32,329 nucleotides of DNA from Levilactobacillus angrenensis (GCF_003946085.1 NZ_RHOB01000026.1:1-32329), one strand, 5' to 3'. Positions 19,881-29,246 are shown, numbered from the stretch's first letter. Translations and numbers: made by a program. Notes: generated from the sequence alone by a model not told the origin.

Positions 19881-22595
19881 TTGAAAATCATTACATTACA
19901 CGTCTTAGATGATTCATTGGAAGTCAGCTACCACCCGACAGATCAAACTGGCGAGCGGCAATTTATTATTGCCTATAATTCTGAACAAACGATTGGTGAA
20001 AACCTCGAGAATCTCCGTTTGAAACTAGCCGGGCTCGATGTGGACGCCGCCGTGGTGGATAATGCCTTGAGCTATCCCTTCTCCGATACGGTCGTCGGCA
20101 TCAACCACCAGCGAATCGACATCGGACTAGCCATCACCAACATGTTAAACATCCCCGTCGTCAGCAAGCAAGCCATCGCTGATCAGGGACTAGAAGCCGC
20201 CTTAGCCGCCAAACGCGACTACTTGACCTGGCACTTGGACTACTATGGCCAATACCAAGGCAAACGCAATTACGGTCAGGAAGCCATGCTCACGGTGGGC
20301 AACGGGTTCTTCGGTGTGCGTGGCGCCTATACGGAAGCTCATGCCGATGACGACAACTACCCTGGCATGTACACGGCCGGGCTCTATGACCAGTTGACCA
20401 CTAACCTCAATGGCCGCCAAGTGACTAACGAAGACCTGGTCAACCTGCCCAACGCCCAGGCCCTTTCTTTTGGCGTCGACCACCAGAATCCCTTTCAAAT
20501 TAAAGCGGCCGACATCCAAGACATCTATCGGAGCTTGGATCTGCACACCGGGACACTGACCACGACCATGTTGGTCCAGCTGTCGACCGGTCACACGCTA
20601 CAGATCAAGACCAGTAAGCTGGCTAACTTCAAAGACTGGCACCGGTTGGCCATTCGCTACAGCATTACCCCCATCAACTTTGCGGGCAGCCTCCAGGTTT
20701 ATTCCACCATTGATGGTAGCGTTGTCAACGGCAACGTCGCCCGTTACAACGCCTTCGACCAACGCCATTTGCGTGTCACCGGGACTAGCCAACAGCCTGA
20801 TAGTATCTTTTTGGAAGCGCAAACGCGGTCCTCACACGTTGACTTGGCCATCGGTGCCCATTTGACCGGTCCTGGCGAAGCTTTGAACGCGCCAACCGAT
20901 ACCCGGCCCAACGCGGAACAACAGGTGCGGCAAATGCGCTCTGTCGACGTGCAACCACAGCACACCTATACCTTTGAAAAAAACGTGGTGCTCTTCACCA
21001 GTCGCGAAACGACCGGCAACCTACTGACAGCGGCCACTGACGAGTTGAAGCAAGCCTCCTTTGCCGACACGCTGACTAGCAGTACCGCTTATTGGCAAAA
21101 GCGCTGGGCGGACGCTGACATTCAGATCAGCGGCGATATCACGTCGCAAAAGCTGACGCGGGTCAACCTGTATCACCTCTTCTCAGCGGTCCAGGCGATT
21201 CGCTCAGGCCAGATCGACGCATCGATCAATGCCCGTGGACTTGATGGTGAGGCTTATCGGGGCCACGTCTTCTGGGACGAAATGTTTGATTTGCCCGTCT
21301 TTGCGCTTCATGATCCGAAATTAACGCGGCAACTGTTACTTTATCGCTACCGGCGTTTGCCAGCGGCCAAGAAGAACGCGCAAGCTGCCGGATATGCTGG
21401 TGCCATGTTCCCGTGGCAATCGGGTGCGGTCGGCGATGAACAATCACAGATCACGCATTTGAACCCGTTGACCAACACCTGGGACCCGGACTACTCATCA
21501 TTGCAACGCCACGTGTCCTTGGCCATCGCCTACAATGTCATTCTGTACAGCCGCATCACCGGCGACACCGATTTCATGGCCAAATATGGTCTGGAAATGC
21601 TCCAGGAAATTGGGCAATTCTGGCTCAGCAAGACCACGCTGAACAACGCCAATCACCGGTACACGATCGACAAGGTCATGGGTCCCGACGAATTTCACGA
21701 AAACTATCCCAACGCCGATACCACGGGCCTGGCCAACAATGCTTACACCAATCTGATGGTCACCTGGTTGTTCAACCAGCTCAAGCAGATTCGCCAAACG
21801 TTGCCCGCCACCACCGTGCACACCGTCGACCAGAAGACCCAGGTCACTGACGACACGCTCAAGCAATTTGCCGCCGTCAGTCATCACCTCAAGCTCGACA
21901 TCAGTCCGGACGGTATCATCGGTCAATTCGAGGGCTACTTCAAATTACCTCAACTGGACTTCACCAAGTACCGGAAGAAGTACGGTGATATTTCCCGAAT
22001 GGATCGCATCTTAAAGGCCGAGGGCAAGACACCCGATGCCTATCAAGTGGCCAAACAAGCCGATGCCCTCATGGTCTTTTACAATTTGGATGCGCCTCAA
22101 GTCTTGGGTCTCTTGCGGCAGTTGGGTTATGAACTGCCCCACCACGCTTTGTTCCAGAACTTGCAATATTACCTGGACCGCACGACGCACGGCTCGACGC
22201 TGTCCCGCATCGTTTACGCCGCACTGACCGCCATGGCTGGGAACATGGATCAATCCTGGAAGCTCTTCTCGCAGGCGTTGTTCTCCGATTACTACGATAT
22301 CCAAGGTGGGACCACGGCTGAAGGCATTCACTTAGGCGTCATGGGCGCCGTCACGTTGATGTCGACACGCTACTACGCTGGGGTCGATGCGTTGGCCGAA
22401 CAACTGACGGTCAATCCCCATTTGCCTCAGGCTTGGGATGCGGTCAAATTCAGCCACCTCCTGCGCGGCACGCGTTACACCTTTGCGATTGATCACCACC
22501 ACGTGACCGTTACCGCGGATCACGCCGCAACACTAAAAATTGGGCAACAAGACGTTTCACTAAAACCTAACGTTCCACAAACCATTACTTATTAA
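19881..22595 (+). CDS. GH65 disaccharide phosphorylase with extra N-terminal domain
   Basis: A 904-residue GH65 enzyme. The body carries TVGNGFFGVRG, HVFWDEMFDLPVF, the catalytic acid Glu604 in MGPDEFHEN and the phosphate-binding HGSTLSR. Glu604 corresponds to Glu487 of the 753-residue Levilactobacillus brevis maltose phosphorylase, so about 117 residues of unassigned domain (MKIITLHVLDDSLEVSY onward) precede it. Substrate may be maltose or another alpha-glucobiose (kojibiose, nigerose, trehalose). It releases glucose plus beta-glucose-1-phosphate, matching the adjacent pgmB 12 bases downstream. The in-frame start is TTG, 13 bases from AAAGGA. A better spaced ATG at 19874 is out of frame (see findings). 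Confidence 0.85.
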   Translation: MKIITLHVLDDSLEVSYHPTDQTGERQFIIAYNSEQTIGENLENLRLKLAGLDVDAAVVDNALSYPFSDTVVGINHQRIDIGLAITNMLNIPVVSKQAIADQGLEAALAAKRDYLTWHLDYYGQYQGKRNYGQEAMLTVGNGFFGVRGAYTEAHADDDNYPGMYTAGLYDQLTTNLNGRQVTNEDLVNLPNAQALSFGVDHQNPFQIKAADIQDIYRSLDLHTGTLTTTMLVQLSTGHTLQIKTSKLANFKDWHRLAIRYSITPINFAGSLQVYSTIDGSVVNGNVARYNAFDQRHLRVTGTSQQPDSIFLEAQTRSSHVDLAIGAHLTGPGEALNAPTDTRPNAEQQVRQMRSVDVQPQHTYTFEKNVVLFTSRETTGNLLTAATDELKQASFADTLTSSTAYWQKRWADADIQISGDITSQKLTRVNLYHLFSAVQAIRSGQIDASINARGLDGEAYRGHVFWDEMFDLPVFALHDPKLTRQLLLYRYRRLPAAKKNAQAAGYAGAMFPWQSGAVGDEQSQITHLNPLTNTWDPDYSSLQRHVSLAIAYNVILYSRITGDTDFMAKYGLEMLQEIGQFWLSKTTLNNANHRYTIDKVMGPDEFHENYPNADTTGLANNAYTNLMVTWLFNQLKQIRQTLPATTVHTVDQKTQVTDDTLKQFAAVSHHLKLDISPDGIIGQFEGYFKLPQLDFTKYRKKYGDISRMDRILKAEGKTPDAYQVAKQADALMVFYNLDAPQVLGLLRQLGYELPHHALFQNLQYYLDRTTHGSTLSRIVYAALTAMAGNMDQSWKLFSQALFSDYYDIQGGTTAEGIHLGVMGAVTLMSTRYYAGVDALAEQLTVNPHLPQAWDAVKFSHLLRGTRYTFAIDHHHVTVTADHAATLKIGQQDVSLKPNVPQTITY

Positions 22596-22607
22596 GGAGT
22601 GCTTGAC

Positions 22608-23279
22608 ATGACTAAGTTTGCTGATATTAAAGGATTTGTTTTTGACCTCGATGGTGTCATCACCGACACCTCCATTTTGCACGGGACCGCTTGGCACCAA
22701 CTCGCCGATTCCTTAGGCGTTGCTTGGAGCGATGAACTTGCCAACGGCTTGAAGGGCATTAGCCGGATGGACTCATTGGAAATGATCTTAAAGGCCGGGG
22801 GTAAGGAAAATGACTACACCCAGGCCGAAAAGGAACAATTGGCTACCCAAAAGAACACGAACTACGTGGCCGAAGTCGACAAGATGACGCCTGCTAACAT
22901 TTTGCCCGGCATGAAGGCCTTCTTGGACGACCTGCGCGCCAAGGGCTACCAATTGTCATTGGCCTCTGCTTCTAAGAACGCACCACGGGTCTTGGGCAAA
23001 TTACAACTGGCCGACTACTTCCCTAAAATCGTTGACCCAGCCAGCCTGACCCACGGCAAGCCGGATCCAGAAATCTACACTAAGGGCGCGGAACTCTTGA
23101 ACCTCCCCGCTAACCAATGTATCGGGGTTGAAGACGCCGCTGCGGGTGTCGCTGCCATCAACGCTGCCGGTGAAGTCTCCCTGGGGATTGGTGATGCCAC
23201 TGAACTGGGCGCCGCTGACATGGTCTTCGCTGACACGGCGGAAGTGACTTTGGCTAACATCGCTAAGAAATTAGGTTAA
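22608..23279 (+). CDS. pgmB: Beta-phosphoglucomutase
   Basis: A 223-residue HAD-superfamily phosphomutase. The DLDGVITDT motif holds the phosphorylated Asp13 and acid-base Asp15. The cap region has HGTAWHQLADSLG and SRMDSLEMIL, then the SLASASKN motif (Ser/Thr), the HGKPDPEIY lysine loop and GVEDAAAGV. It converts beta-glucose-1-phosphate into glucose-6-phosphate. Cotranscribed with the GH65 phosphorylase, giving an energy-saving route for disaccharides. A GTG at 22599 overlaps the AAGGAG ribosome site; the ATG 8 bases on is preferred. Codon use in the body is typical of highly expressed genes. Confidence 0.95.
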   Translation: MTKFADIKGFVFDLDGVITDTSILHGTAWHQLADSLGVAWSDELANGLKGISRMDSLEMILKAGGKENDYTQAEKEQLATQKNTNYVAEVDKMTPANILPGMKAFLDDLRAKGYQLSLASASKNAPRVLGKLQLADYFPKIVDPASLTHGKPDPEIYTKGAELLNLPANQCIGVEDAAAGVAAINAAGEVSLGIGDATELGAADMVFADTAEVTLANIAKKLG

Positions 23280-23288
23280 TCCGCTTTG

Positions 23289-23327
23289 AGCACGCCACTT
23301 CCAAGATTGGAAGCGGCGTGCTTTTTT
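23289..23327 (+). terminator. Terminator of the phosphorylase-pgmB operon
   Basis: AGCACGCC-A-CTTCCA / TGGAAG-C-GGCGTGCT (23289-23303 with 23308-23322) is followed by T6. Confidence 0.95.
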
Positions 23328-23561
23328 AGACTGGGAGAGTGGAACTGCAAGCGGTTAGCTAGTTTCAGCCATTTAAAATCAGTACCCAAACACCCCCTAC
23401 TCTTACTAACGAAATTCAGCGGCTAGATGTAACCATCTGGGATTACTTCTTTAGGATTTCTTAATCAACTAAAGAAAGCTGAATTAATAGGTGCGCCAGC
23501 GGCTCGTCCACTAAAACTAGTGAAATCTGAGCCTTCGTCAGGCCCGGTCCGGCCGCCCACC

Positions 23562-23600
23562 GCGTTCCAACCCATAGTTGGCGGACGGTAGGCGGACATT
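23562..23600 (+). repeat. Dispersed intergenic repeat, copy D (right end only)
   Basis: GCGTTCCA (23562-23569), AACCCATAGTTGGCGGAC (23569-23586) and GGTAGGCGG (23587-23595) match the closing arm and right flank of copy B. The matching left arm is not found upstream, so this is a truncated copy. It lies in a 414-bp gap (23280-23693) that otherwise holds two terminators and no gene. Confidence 0.7.
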
Positions 23601-23649
23601 TCTCGCTACGAAGCGTTAAACGAACGGCGACCCATTCACATTTTTGCAA

Positions 23650-23682
23650 CAAAAAGCCACCAGCCGACTGAACGGTGGTGGC
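23650..23682 (-). terminator. Leftward terminator of the deoxynucleoside kinase gene
   Basis: GCCACCA (23656-23662) pairs with TGGTGGC (23676-23682); read leftward the stem is followed by T5. Confidence 0.8.
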
Positions 23683-23693
23683 AAAGATGGTGC

Positions 23694-24338
23694 TTATTTG
23701 ACTGGCGTCCGGATGTCCTTTAAGGCATCGTCGATTTGTGCCAATACTAATTCCGTGTTACCCGGAACATCAAGGTCGTACTTTTGTAAGTCGATCTTGA
23801 TCTTAGGGCTCACATCGTAATCGGCGAACCAACCTTGGTAGGCCGTCCACATCTTCTTGTAGTAGGATTCCAATTCAGGATTGTCATCGAATTGTTCGTA
23901 GTCCCGGCCACGCTTCTTGATCCGGTGAAGGATCGTATCGAAGTCAGCGTCGGCATATACCAACAAATCGGGGGCCTTCTTTGGCAATTCATTCAGTTCG
24001 TTCATCATGTTGTCCAGCAGGTTGAGGTAAACTTCCAGCTCAGTGTCCGTAATGTTGCCTTCTGCGTTGTTTTCCCGCGTGAAGAGCGCATCTTCATAGA
24101 TGGAACGGTCCAAGACGTTGTTGTCGTCCGCTAGGGCCCGCTTGATCATGCTAAAGCGCTTGTTCAGGAAGTAGATTTGTAGCAAGAACCCGTATTGCTT
24201 TGGGTCCCGGTAGTAAAGTGGTAACACTGGGTTATCACCAACCGGTTCAAAAAATGCTTGAGTTTCCAAGTGTGACGCAATCTTTCCAGTAAGGGTCGTT
24301 TTACCGACACCGATCATTCCAGCTGTAATTATCACCAT
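23694..24338 (-). CDS. Deoxynucleoside kinase (deoxyadenosine/deoxyguanosine kinase type)
   Basis: A 214-residue P-loop kinase that phosphorylates deoxynucleosides for the salvage pathway. Visible motifs: Walker A GMIGVGKTT (about 7-15), the substrate-binding FEPV segment near residue 35, the DRS motif (NNVLDRSIYEDALF), and a lid RIKKRGRDYE. Lactobacilli usually carry a dAK/dGK pair of this size; only one copy is present, so base preference is uncertain. AGAGGGG lies 5 bases before ATG. It is divergent from the HAD gene and has its own terminator. Confidence 0.9.
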   Translation of the reverse strand: MVIITAGMIGVGKTTLTGKIASHLETQAFFEPVGDNPVLPLYYRDPKQYGFLLQIYFLNKRFSMIKRALADDNNVLDRSIYEDALFTRENNAEGNITDTELEVYLNLLDNMMNELNELPKKAPDLLVYADADFDTILHRIKKRGRDYEQFDDNPELESYYKKMWTAYQGWFADYDVSPKIKIDLQKYDLDVPGNTELVLAQIDDALKDIRTPVK

Positions 24339-24491
24339 GATAGCCCCTCTTTAATTCAAAATACAAGATATAGTGTAACATAAAAACGGCAACTACTACA
24401 TCTGCTTGGCAAAAAAATTCCCGCCATTTCGTCAACTTTGGTTCTTGTTGTATAATAGAACCGCAACACGTCAACATTTAGGAGGTTAAAT

Positions 24492-25262
24492 ATGTATCAA
24501 GCAATCGTCTTTTTTGATTTGGATAGCACCCTGTTTGACGACCACAAGAACGTTTTGCCAGCCAGCATCGCTGCCATTCACGAAATGCAACAACATCATA
24601 TTTTACCAGTTATTGCGACAGGAAGAAACATTTTTGAAATTCAATACGTCTTGGACGCCACTGGCATTGACTCTGTCGTCGGTGCCAACGGCAGTTACGT
24701 CCAATTTGAAGGCAAACGCCTCACCGCATCCATCATCGACCAATCAACGCTAGATGCCATTACGGCCTTTGCCAACGCGCACCATGACCCGCTGGCCTAC
24801 TACAACCGCGCCGGCTTCAGGCTCAGCCAAGCCAACGCTGACACCACCGAGAACTTTCAACTCTTGCGGCTGAATCCCGTGGTGGACCCTGAATGGTATC
24901 AGCATCAAGAGATCAATTTCATCAATGTGTTCAACCGTGACAAAGACCAATTATACCACGATGAGTTTGCGGGGCAACTAGATTTAGTCCGCAACAACCC
25001 CCGTTGCCTAGACACCATGGTCCACGGCGTCAGCAAGCAGTCCGGTATCCGGGCATTATTGGCTAAAGCCGGCCTCCAAGACGTGAAAACGTACGCGTTT
25101 GGCGACGGCTACAACGACTTACAAATGTTTGACGAGGTCGACGTCCCGATTTCCATGGGCAATGGTGTGCCGGAAGCCAAGGCCAAAGCGGCTTACGTCA
25201 CCACTTCGAACACGACGGACGGCATCGTCCACGGGCTTCGGCATTTCGGCTTGATTCAGTAA
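24492..25262 (+). CDS. Cof-type HAD hydrolase
   Basis: A 256-residue HAD phosphatase with a type IIB cap. The first motif FFDLDSTLFDD supplies the nucleophile Asp9, the second is ATGRNIFE, and the metal-binding end is FGDGYNDLQMFD followed by ISMGNGVPEAKAKAAYVT. Related proteins dephosphorylate sugar phosphates, flavin or pyridoxal phosphate; the substrate cannot be told. Note FDLDST rather than the usual FDLDGT. A good ribosome site (AGGAGG) and a -10 TATAAT at 24451-24456 precede it. Converges on the DUF960 gene across a shared terminator. Confidence 0.88.
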   Translation: MYQAIVFFDLDSTLFDDHKNVLPASIAAIHEMQQHHILPVIATGRNIFEIQYVLDATGIDSVVGANGSYVQFEGKRLTASIIDQSTLDAITAFANAHHDPLAYYNRAGFRLSQANADTTENFQLLRLNPVVDPEWYQHQEINFINVFNRDKDQLYHDEFAGQLDLVRNNPRCLDTMVHGVSKQSGIRALLAKAGLQDVKTYAFGDGYNDLQMFDEVDVPISMGNGVPEAKAKAAYVTTSNTTDGIVHGLRHFGLIQ

Positions 25263-25335
25263 TTTTACGTCACTGATGAGGTATTCGTTGTGCGCGGACG
25301 AGGCCCCAGCCGACTGACCTAACTTCAGACAAAAC

Positions 25336-25387
25336 AAAAAATGATGATTGCAACTAGGGGCATCCCCATCGCAATCATCATTTTTTT
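25336..25387. terminator. Large bidirectional terminator between HAD and DUF960 genes
   Basis: A perfect 16-bp stem (AAAAAATGATGATTGC at 25336-25351 with 25371-25386) has an inner GGGG/CCCC. A-rich left arm and T-rich right arm serve both converging genes. Confidence 0.95.
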
Positions 25388-25398
25388 CGTTTCGCATA

Positions 25399-25722
25399 TT
25401 ACCGGTCATTGGTTTCGGATGGCAGCAGGATAATCTGACTATCACCATCGTCGTAAGCTAACACCGTTTCTGGCAGTTCCGGCGTGTAACCAAATTCTGT
25501 GTCGAATCCCGCCCGCAACGTCATTTGATTATCATCCGACTGGACGTACTCAAAGGTCGTCGTGCCTTGGTGGTTGTGTAGCTTAAAGGTCAACAGATTA
25601 TCTAACGGAAACAACCCTTGGAGGTCGTGATCAATAATCTGCCAGATCGCGTCAATCATATTATCCGGCAAGGCCGCAACCGTGCCATAACTCGCGTACC
25701 GCGCGTGATTACTTTCAAACAT
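25399..25722 (-). CDS. DUF960 family protein
   Basis: A 107-residue soluble protein. The N-terminus (RYASYGTVAALPDNMIDAIWQIID) fits the DUF960 pattern of Firmicutes, where the segment after RYAS(x)G is followed by an LP and a W-x-IID helix. The rest predicts a beta-rich domain (LLTFKLHNHQGTTTFEYVQ) and an acidic end. No function is known. GGAGG lies 7-8 bases before ATG. Monocistronic between two convergent or unrelated units. Confidence 0.8.
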   Translation of the reverse strand: MFESNHARYASYGTVAALPDNMIDAIWQIIDHDLQGLFPLDNLLTFKLHNHQGTTTFEYVQSDDNQMTLRAGFDTEFGYTPELPETVLAYDDGDSQIILLPSETNDR

Positions 25723-25787
25723 CTTATCGCCTCCACTTTTGGTTGTTTAGCATTATTATACCGTAACTCAACTGAAAACGGGACTAA

Positions 25788-27269
25788 TTACCCCTGATGG
25801 CCCGTGACCTGTTCCGTATCCTTGCGATCGAAGAAGTTCACTAAGAATGAAATGACGATCAGCAGTGCCCCACCAATAAAGATAACGTGGAGCCCTTGAT
25901 ATAGAATACCATGTAACGTCGGCAGCAAGTGTGCTGGCAACTCTTTGGCCGTCTGAGGGTTAATTAACTTATTCATCATTGCCAGGCTAGTGCCCGGGTG
26001 ACTGGCCACGCCACGCGCCATTTCCAAGTTCATGATGATCCCGAAAATGGAGACCATGATGGTTTGCCCCAGCGTCCGTGACAAGGTGTTAAATGAGGTT
26101 GCGACCCCCACTTCGTCCACGGCCACTTTACTTTGAACGGTCACGGTCGTGGTGGTGATGGTAATCCCAAAGCCAGTCCCACAGATCGCAGCAATGACGA
26201 AGAAGCACCAGAACGGCGTGCTAGCCGGAATCACGGCCATCGTTACGGCGCCGACTAAGACCAGCGCTAAGGCCAAATTAACAATGCTGTAAGGCGAGCG
26301 ATTTAGCAGGAGTTTCCCCGCAATAAACGACCCGACGATCCACATCAACGAACTAGGCGTGATGGCAAACCCGGCTTGTGAGGCCATTAACCCCAGCAAC
26401 CCTTGGGTCCACGTGGGTAAATAAACTTCAAAGCCCATGATGAAGCCACTTAACAATGCAGCAATCAGGTTTTGAATCACAAAAGTCCGGTTATTAAAGA
26501 GCGACATCGGAATCAATGGGTCAGCCACTCGTCTTTCCTGGCGAATAAACAAGGCAAAGGCCACGATGGCCACGACAAAGCCGATGATGACCCATAAGAC
26601 GTTGATTTGACCTTCACCCAGCAGTTGGAACGTCAACATCATCGCTAATAAGCCGACGGACAGCCACAGGGAGCCAAACCAATCCATGGTAAACGCCTTG
26701 CGTTCGGTGGTTTCATTTAAGAAGAACCAAATCAAAGCAATGGTGATGATTCCAATGGGGATGTTGATAAAAAAGATCCAGTGCCAACTCAACTGGTCAA
26801 CGATGAAGCCACCCAGTAATGGTGCGACCACCGCAGCGATTCCCCAGGCCGACCCATTGAGGCCCATGACCCGCGCCCGTTGCTCAACGGGATAAATATC
26901 GGCCAGAATCGTAAAGGAGACTGGCATGATGGCCCCGGCGCCAATCCCTTGCAGCGCCCGCCAAGCAATCAGCGTTTCCATACTGTGGGACATCCCCGAT
27001 AGCGTGGACCCCAATACGAAGATGAACAGGCCAACCAAGAAGACCGATTTCCGACCCACAGTATCCGCCAACTTGCCGTAGATCGGCGTCGCCAGGGCAT
27101 TGGTCAGCAAGAAGATGGAGAAGACCCAGTTCATGAGGGCCACCCCGTGCAAATCACCGACAATGGTCGGCATGGCCGTCGAGACGATGGTCCCCTCAAC
27201 GGCTGACATAAATGTGGCCACAAAGACCGCCACGGTAACTAAACCAACGTTAGTTTGTTTCTTAGACAT
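25788..27269 (-). CDS. MFS multidrug exporter, DHA2 (EmrB/QacA) type
   Basis: A 493-residue transporter with 14 predicted helices. DHA2 motifs are visible: motif A GKLADTVGRKSVFL (loop 2-3), motif B WRALQGIGAGAIMPV and motif C GSAWGIAAVVAPLLGG. An acidic residue pair (SAVEGTIVSTAMPTIVG, motif D1) sits in the first helix. It probably exports drugs or toxic compounds in exchange for protons. The upstream-extended ORF from 27335 adds 22 unlikely residues; GAGGAGG lies 6 bases before the ATG at 27269. No regulator gene lies beside it. Confidence 0.92.
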   Translation of the reverse strand: MSKKQTNVGLVTVAVFVATFMSAVEGTIVSTAMPTIVGDLHGVALMNWVFSIFLLTNALATPIYGKLADTVGRKSVFLVGLFIFVLGSTLSGMSHSMETLIAWRALQGIGAGAIMPVSFTILADIYPVEQRARVMGLNGSAWGIAAVVAPLLGGFIVDQLSWHWIFFINIPIGIITIALIWFFLNETTERKAFTMDWFGSLWLSVGLLAMMLTFQLLGEGQINVLWVIIGFVVAIVAFALFIRQERRVADPLIPMSLFNNRTFVIQNLIAALLSGFIMGFEVYLPTWTQGLLGLMASQAGFAITPSSLMWIVGSFIAGKLLLNRSPYSIVNLALALVLVGAVTMAVIPASTPFWCFFVIAAICGTGFGITITTTTVTVQSKVAVDEVGVATSFNTLSRTLGQTIMVSIFGIIMNLEMARGVASHPGTSLAMMNKLINPQTAKELPAHLLPTLHGILYQGLHVIFIGGALLIVISFLVNFFDRKDTEQVTGHQG

Positions 27270-27434
27270 AATTTCCTCCTCACGTTGGCCCCACCACTCA
27301 ACGAATCTACGTAGCCAATTGCTGCTACTGCCCAATTTCTGTTTTTCAGTAATATACCAATTATCGCGGCTAACCGTTAAAAATACAAGCTGTTAGCTTA
27401 TATTTTTTCTACTGACGTAAAGCCGTCCATGCCA

Positions 27435-27611
27435 GTCGCCTCCCGTTACGTGAAAGTCTAGGCTGGAACGCTGGGGAAGGACGGTCCGAGCCTCAACCCG
27501 GTCTCGGCCCTTGCCTTGAGCCGAAAATCACGTCTCAAAGTCACCAATTTAGTAGCAAAAACCGCTACTAAATTCCCCGGCTGAGCCTAGATTTCACTTC
27601 ACTCCCGGCTA
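27435..27611 (-). repeat. Dispersed branched element, copy E1 (inverted)
   Basis: Read leftward from 27611: TAGCCGGGAGT flank (27601-27611), outer stem AAATCTAGGCT / AGCCTAGA-C-TTT (27584-27594 with 27453-27464), HP1 AATTTAGTAGC / GCTACTAAATT (27564-27574 with 27546-27556; 11 bp perfect), HP2 TTGAG/CTCAA (27515-27540), HP3 CCGAG/CTCGG (27486-27507), then CCCCAGCGTTCCA and a GGGAGGCGA flank. Same order and loop sequences as copy B, but nearly every stem sequence differs. Confidence 0.75.
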
Positions 27612-27738
27612 AAATAGTGTTCGACTACAGTGGCTAACCTACCCACAGAAAACTATTAATCTCGCAATTTCCGCCATGTCACAGCAATTGAGACTGCCAC
27701 CGGCGAATCAGATTTGGTGGGCCCAGCAACTGCCACCG

Positions 27739-27876
27739 TAGCCGAGAGTTCACCAAGTATGGGCTCAGCCGTGGGAGTTGCCTTAACAGTGTTCCTTGCT
27801 GTTTAGACAACTGGCGCCTTTGAGACGCGGTCCTTCGGCTCAACCGGTCAGCCCATAGTTGGCGAACAGTAGGCGG
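27739..27876 (+). repeat. Dispersed branched element, copy E2 (short form)
   Basis: TAGCCGAGAGT (27739-27749) leads into an outer stem at 27748-27765 / 27850-27867 (16 of 18 pairs). HP1 is AGTTG/CAACT with ACAG/CTGT (27776-27812). HP2 is TTGAG/CTCAA (27820-27843). GTAGGCGG (27869-27876) closes it. HP3 and the AGCGTTCCA stretch of the full copies are missing. E1 and E2 lie in opposite orientation in the 687-bp gap between the exporter and metK, which holds no gene. Confidence 0.75.
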
Positions 27877-27908
27877 CCATAACTGATCCAGCCAGTTGTA
27901 CCGTAAGC

Positions 27909-27938
27909 AAAAGGCCGGCGCGATTGTTCGCCCCGACC
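27909..27938 (-). terminator. Terminator of metK
   Basis: Leftward stem GGTCGGGGCG / CGCGCCGGCC with one mismatch and a 6-base loop is followed by TTTT. Confidence 0.8.
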
Positions 27939-27956
27939 TCCCTGTTTCAGTTTAAT

Positions 27957-29144
27957 TTATTTAACGGCTGCTTTTAAAGCGTCGACCTTGTCCAGGTGTT
28001 CCCAAGGTAAGTCGATGTCGGTCCGGCCAAAGTGACCGTACGCAGCGGTTTGCTTGTAAATTGGCCGCTTTAAATCTAACATTTGAATGATTCCAGCTGG
28101 CCGCAAGTCGAACAGTTGCCGAACAGCAGCGTTCAATTTGCTTTCAGCGACGGTCCCGGTGCCAAACGTGTTGATGTAGACCGAAACGGGTTCGGCCACA
28201 CCGATAGCGTAGGCAATTTGCACTTCACACTTGGTAGCCAATTCGGCCGCCACGATGTTCTTGGCAATATAGCGGGCAGCGTAACTGGCCGAGCGGTCCA
28301 CCTTGGTAGCATCCTTCCCAGAGAAGGCCCCACCACCATGGTGAGCAGCACCACCGTACGTGTCGACGATGATCTTACGACCCGTCAACCCAGCATCCCC
28401 TTGTGGTCCACCGATAACGAAGCGGCCCGTGGGGTTGATGAAGTATTTCGTCTGGTCATCCAACAACTCGGCTGGAATCACTGGCTTGATGACTTGGTCG
28501 ATGACGTCTTGGCGAATCTGGTCTAACGTAACGTCAGGATCGTGTTGCGTACTCAAGACCACCGTGTCGACCCGGATTGGGCGTTCGTTATCATCGTATT
28601 CAACGGTAACTTCCGCCTTGGCATCTGGCCGTAAGTAATCAATGACGTCCGTCTTCCGCAGCTTAGCGATCCGCCGCATCAAGGCGTGGCTCAATTCGAT
28701 TGGCAGTGGCATCAATTCAGGTGTCTCATTAACGGCATAGCCGAACATGAGGCCTTGGTCGCCGGCACCAATCTTGTCGAGTGGATCTTCGTCCCCTTCA
28801 CGCGTTTCCAAAGAGTCATCGACCCCTTGTGCGATATCGGGTGATTGTTCGTCAATGGCCACGAGGACGGCACAGTTGTCGCCATCGAAACCGTACTGGC
28901 CATCCGTGTAGCCGATTTCCTTAATGGTTTCACGAACCACTTTTTGGATGTCGACGTAGGCCTTGGTGGAAATTTCACCAAAGACCAGGACTAGCCCAGT
29001 CGTGACGGACGTTTCGCAGGCAACCCGGGAATCGGGATCTTGTTGTAACATCGCATCTAAGATGGCGTCACTAATTTGATCGGCGATTTTGTCGGGATGG
29101 CCTTCAGAAACGGATTCTGAAGTAAATAAATGTCTTTCTTGCAA
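27957..29144 (-). CDS. metK: S-adenosylmethionine synthase
   Basis: A 395-residue enzyme making S-adenosylmethionine from methionine and ATP. It begins [18 protein letters not shown], the universal MetK ATP-binding segment; the family hexapeptides [12 protein letters not shown] and [16 protein letters not shown] are intact. The start is TTG at 29144, placed just after the GGGGGA ribosome site that closes the SAM-III riboswitch. Free SAM would block its own synthesis gene's translation. An extended -10 (29264-29272) and terminator delimit a single-gene transcript. Confidence 0.97.
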   Translation of the reverse strand: MQERHLFTSESVSEGHPDKIADQISDAILDAMLQQDPDSRVACETSVTTGLVLVFGEISTKAYVDIQKVVRETIKEIGYTDGQYGFDGDNCAVLVAIDEQSPDIAQGVDDSLETREGDEDPLDKIGAGDQGLMFGYAVNETPELMPLPIELSHALMRRIAKLRKTDVIDYLRPDAKAEVTVEYDDNERPIRVDTVVLSTQHDPDVTLDQIRQDVIDQVIKPVIPAELLDDQTKYFINPTGRFVIGGPQGDAGLTGRKIIVDTYGGAAHHGGGAFSGKDATKVDRSASYAARYIAKNIVAAELATKCEVQIAYAIGVAEPVSVYINTFGTGTVAESKLNAAVRQLFDLRPAGIIQMLDLKRPIYKQTAAYGHFGRTDIDLPWEHLDKVDALKAAVK

Positions 29145-29149
29145 TGGAT

Positions 29150-29246
29150 ATTCCCCCTAGATATAGTAGACGGCGAGTTGACCGATAATCTCAACGCCAT
29201 TCGGTTACAAGGCAGCTTCACAAAACGCGTGAATCCTATCGGGAAT
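29150..29246 (-). promoter_or_regulatory. SAM-III (SMK box) riboswitch controlling metK
   Basis: Leftward leader with the SMK-box signature. ATTCCCGATAGGAT (from 29246) is followed by a P2-like TTCAC/GTGAA hairpin, GCCTTGTAACCGAA, and finally AGGGGGAAT (around 29157-29150). The Shine-Dalgarno GGGGGAA pairs with TTCCC in the SAM-bound state, blocking translation. Compared with the compact Enterococcus faecalis version, an extra hairpin (GGCG-TTGA / TCAA-CTCGCC, 29172-29198) is inserted between GTAACCGAA and the ribosome site. Confidence 0.93.
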
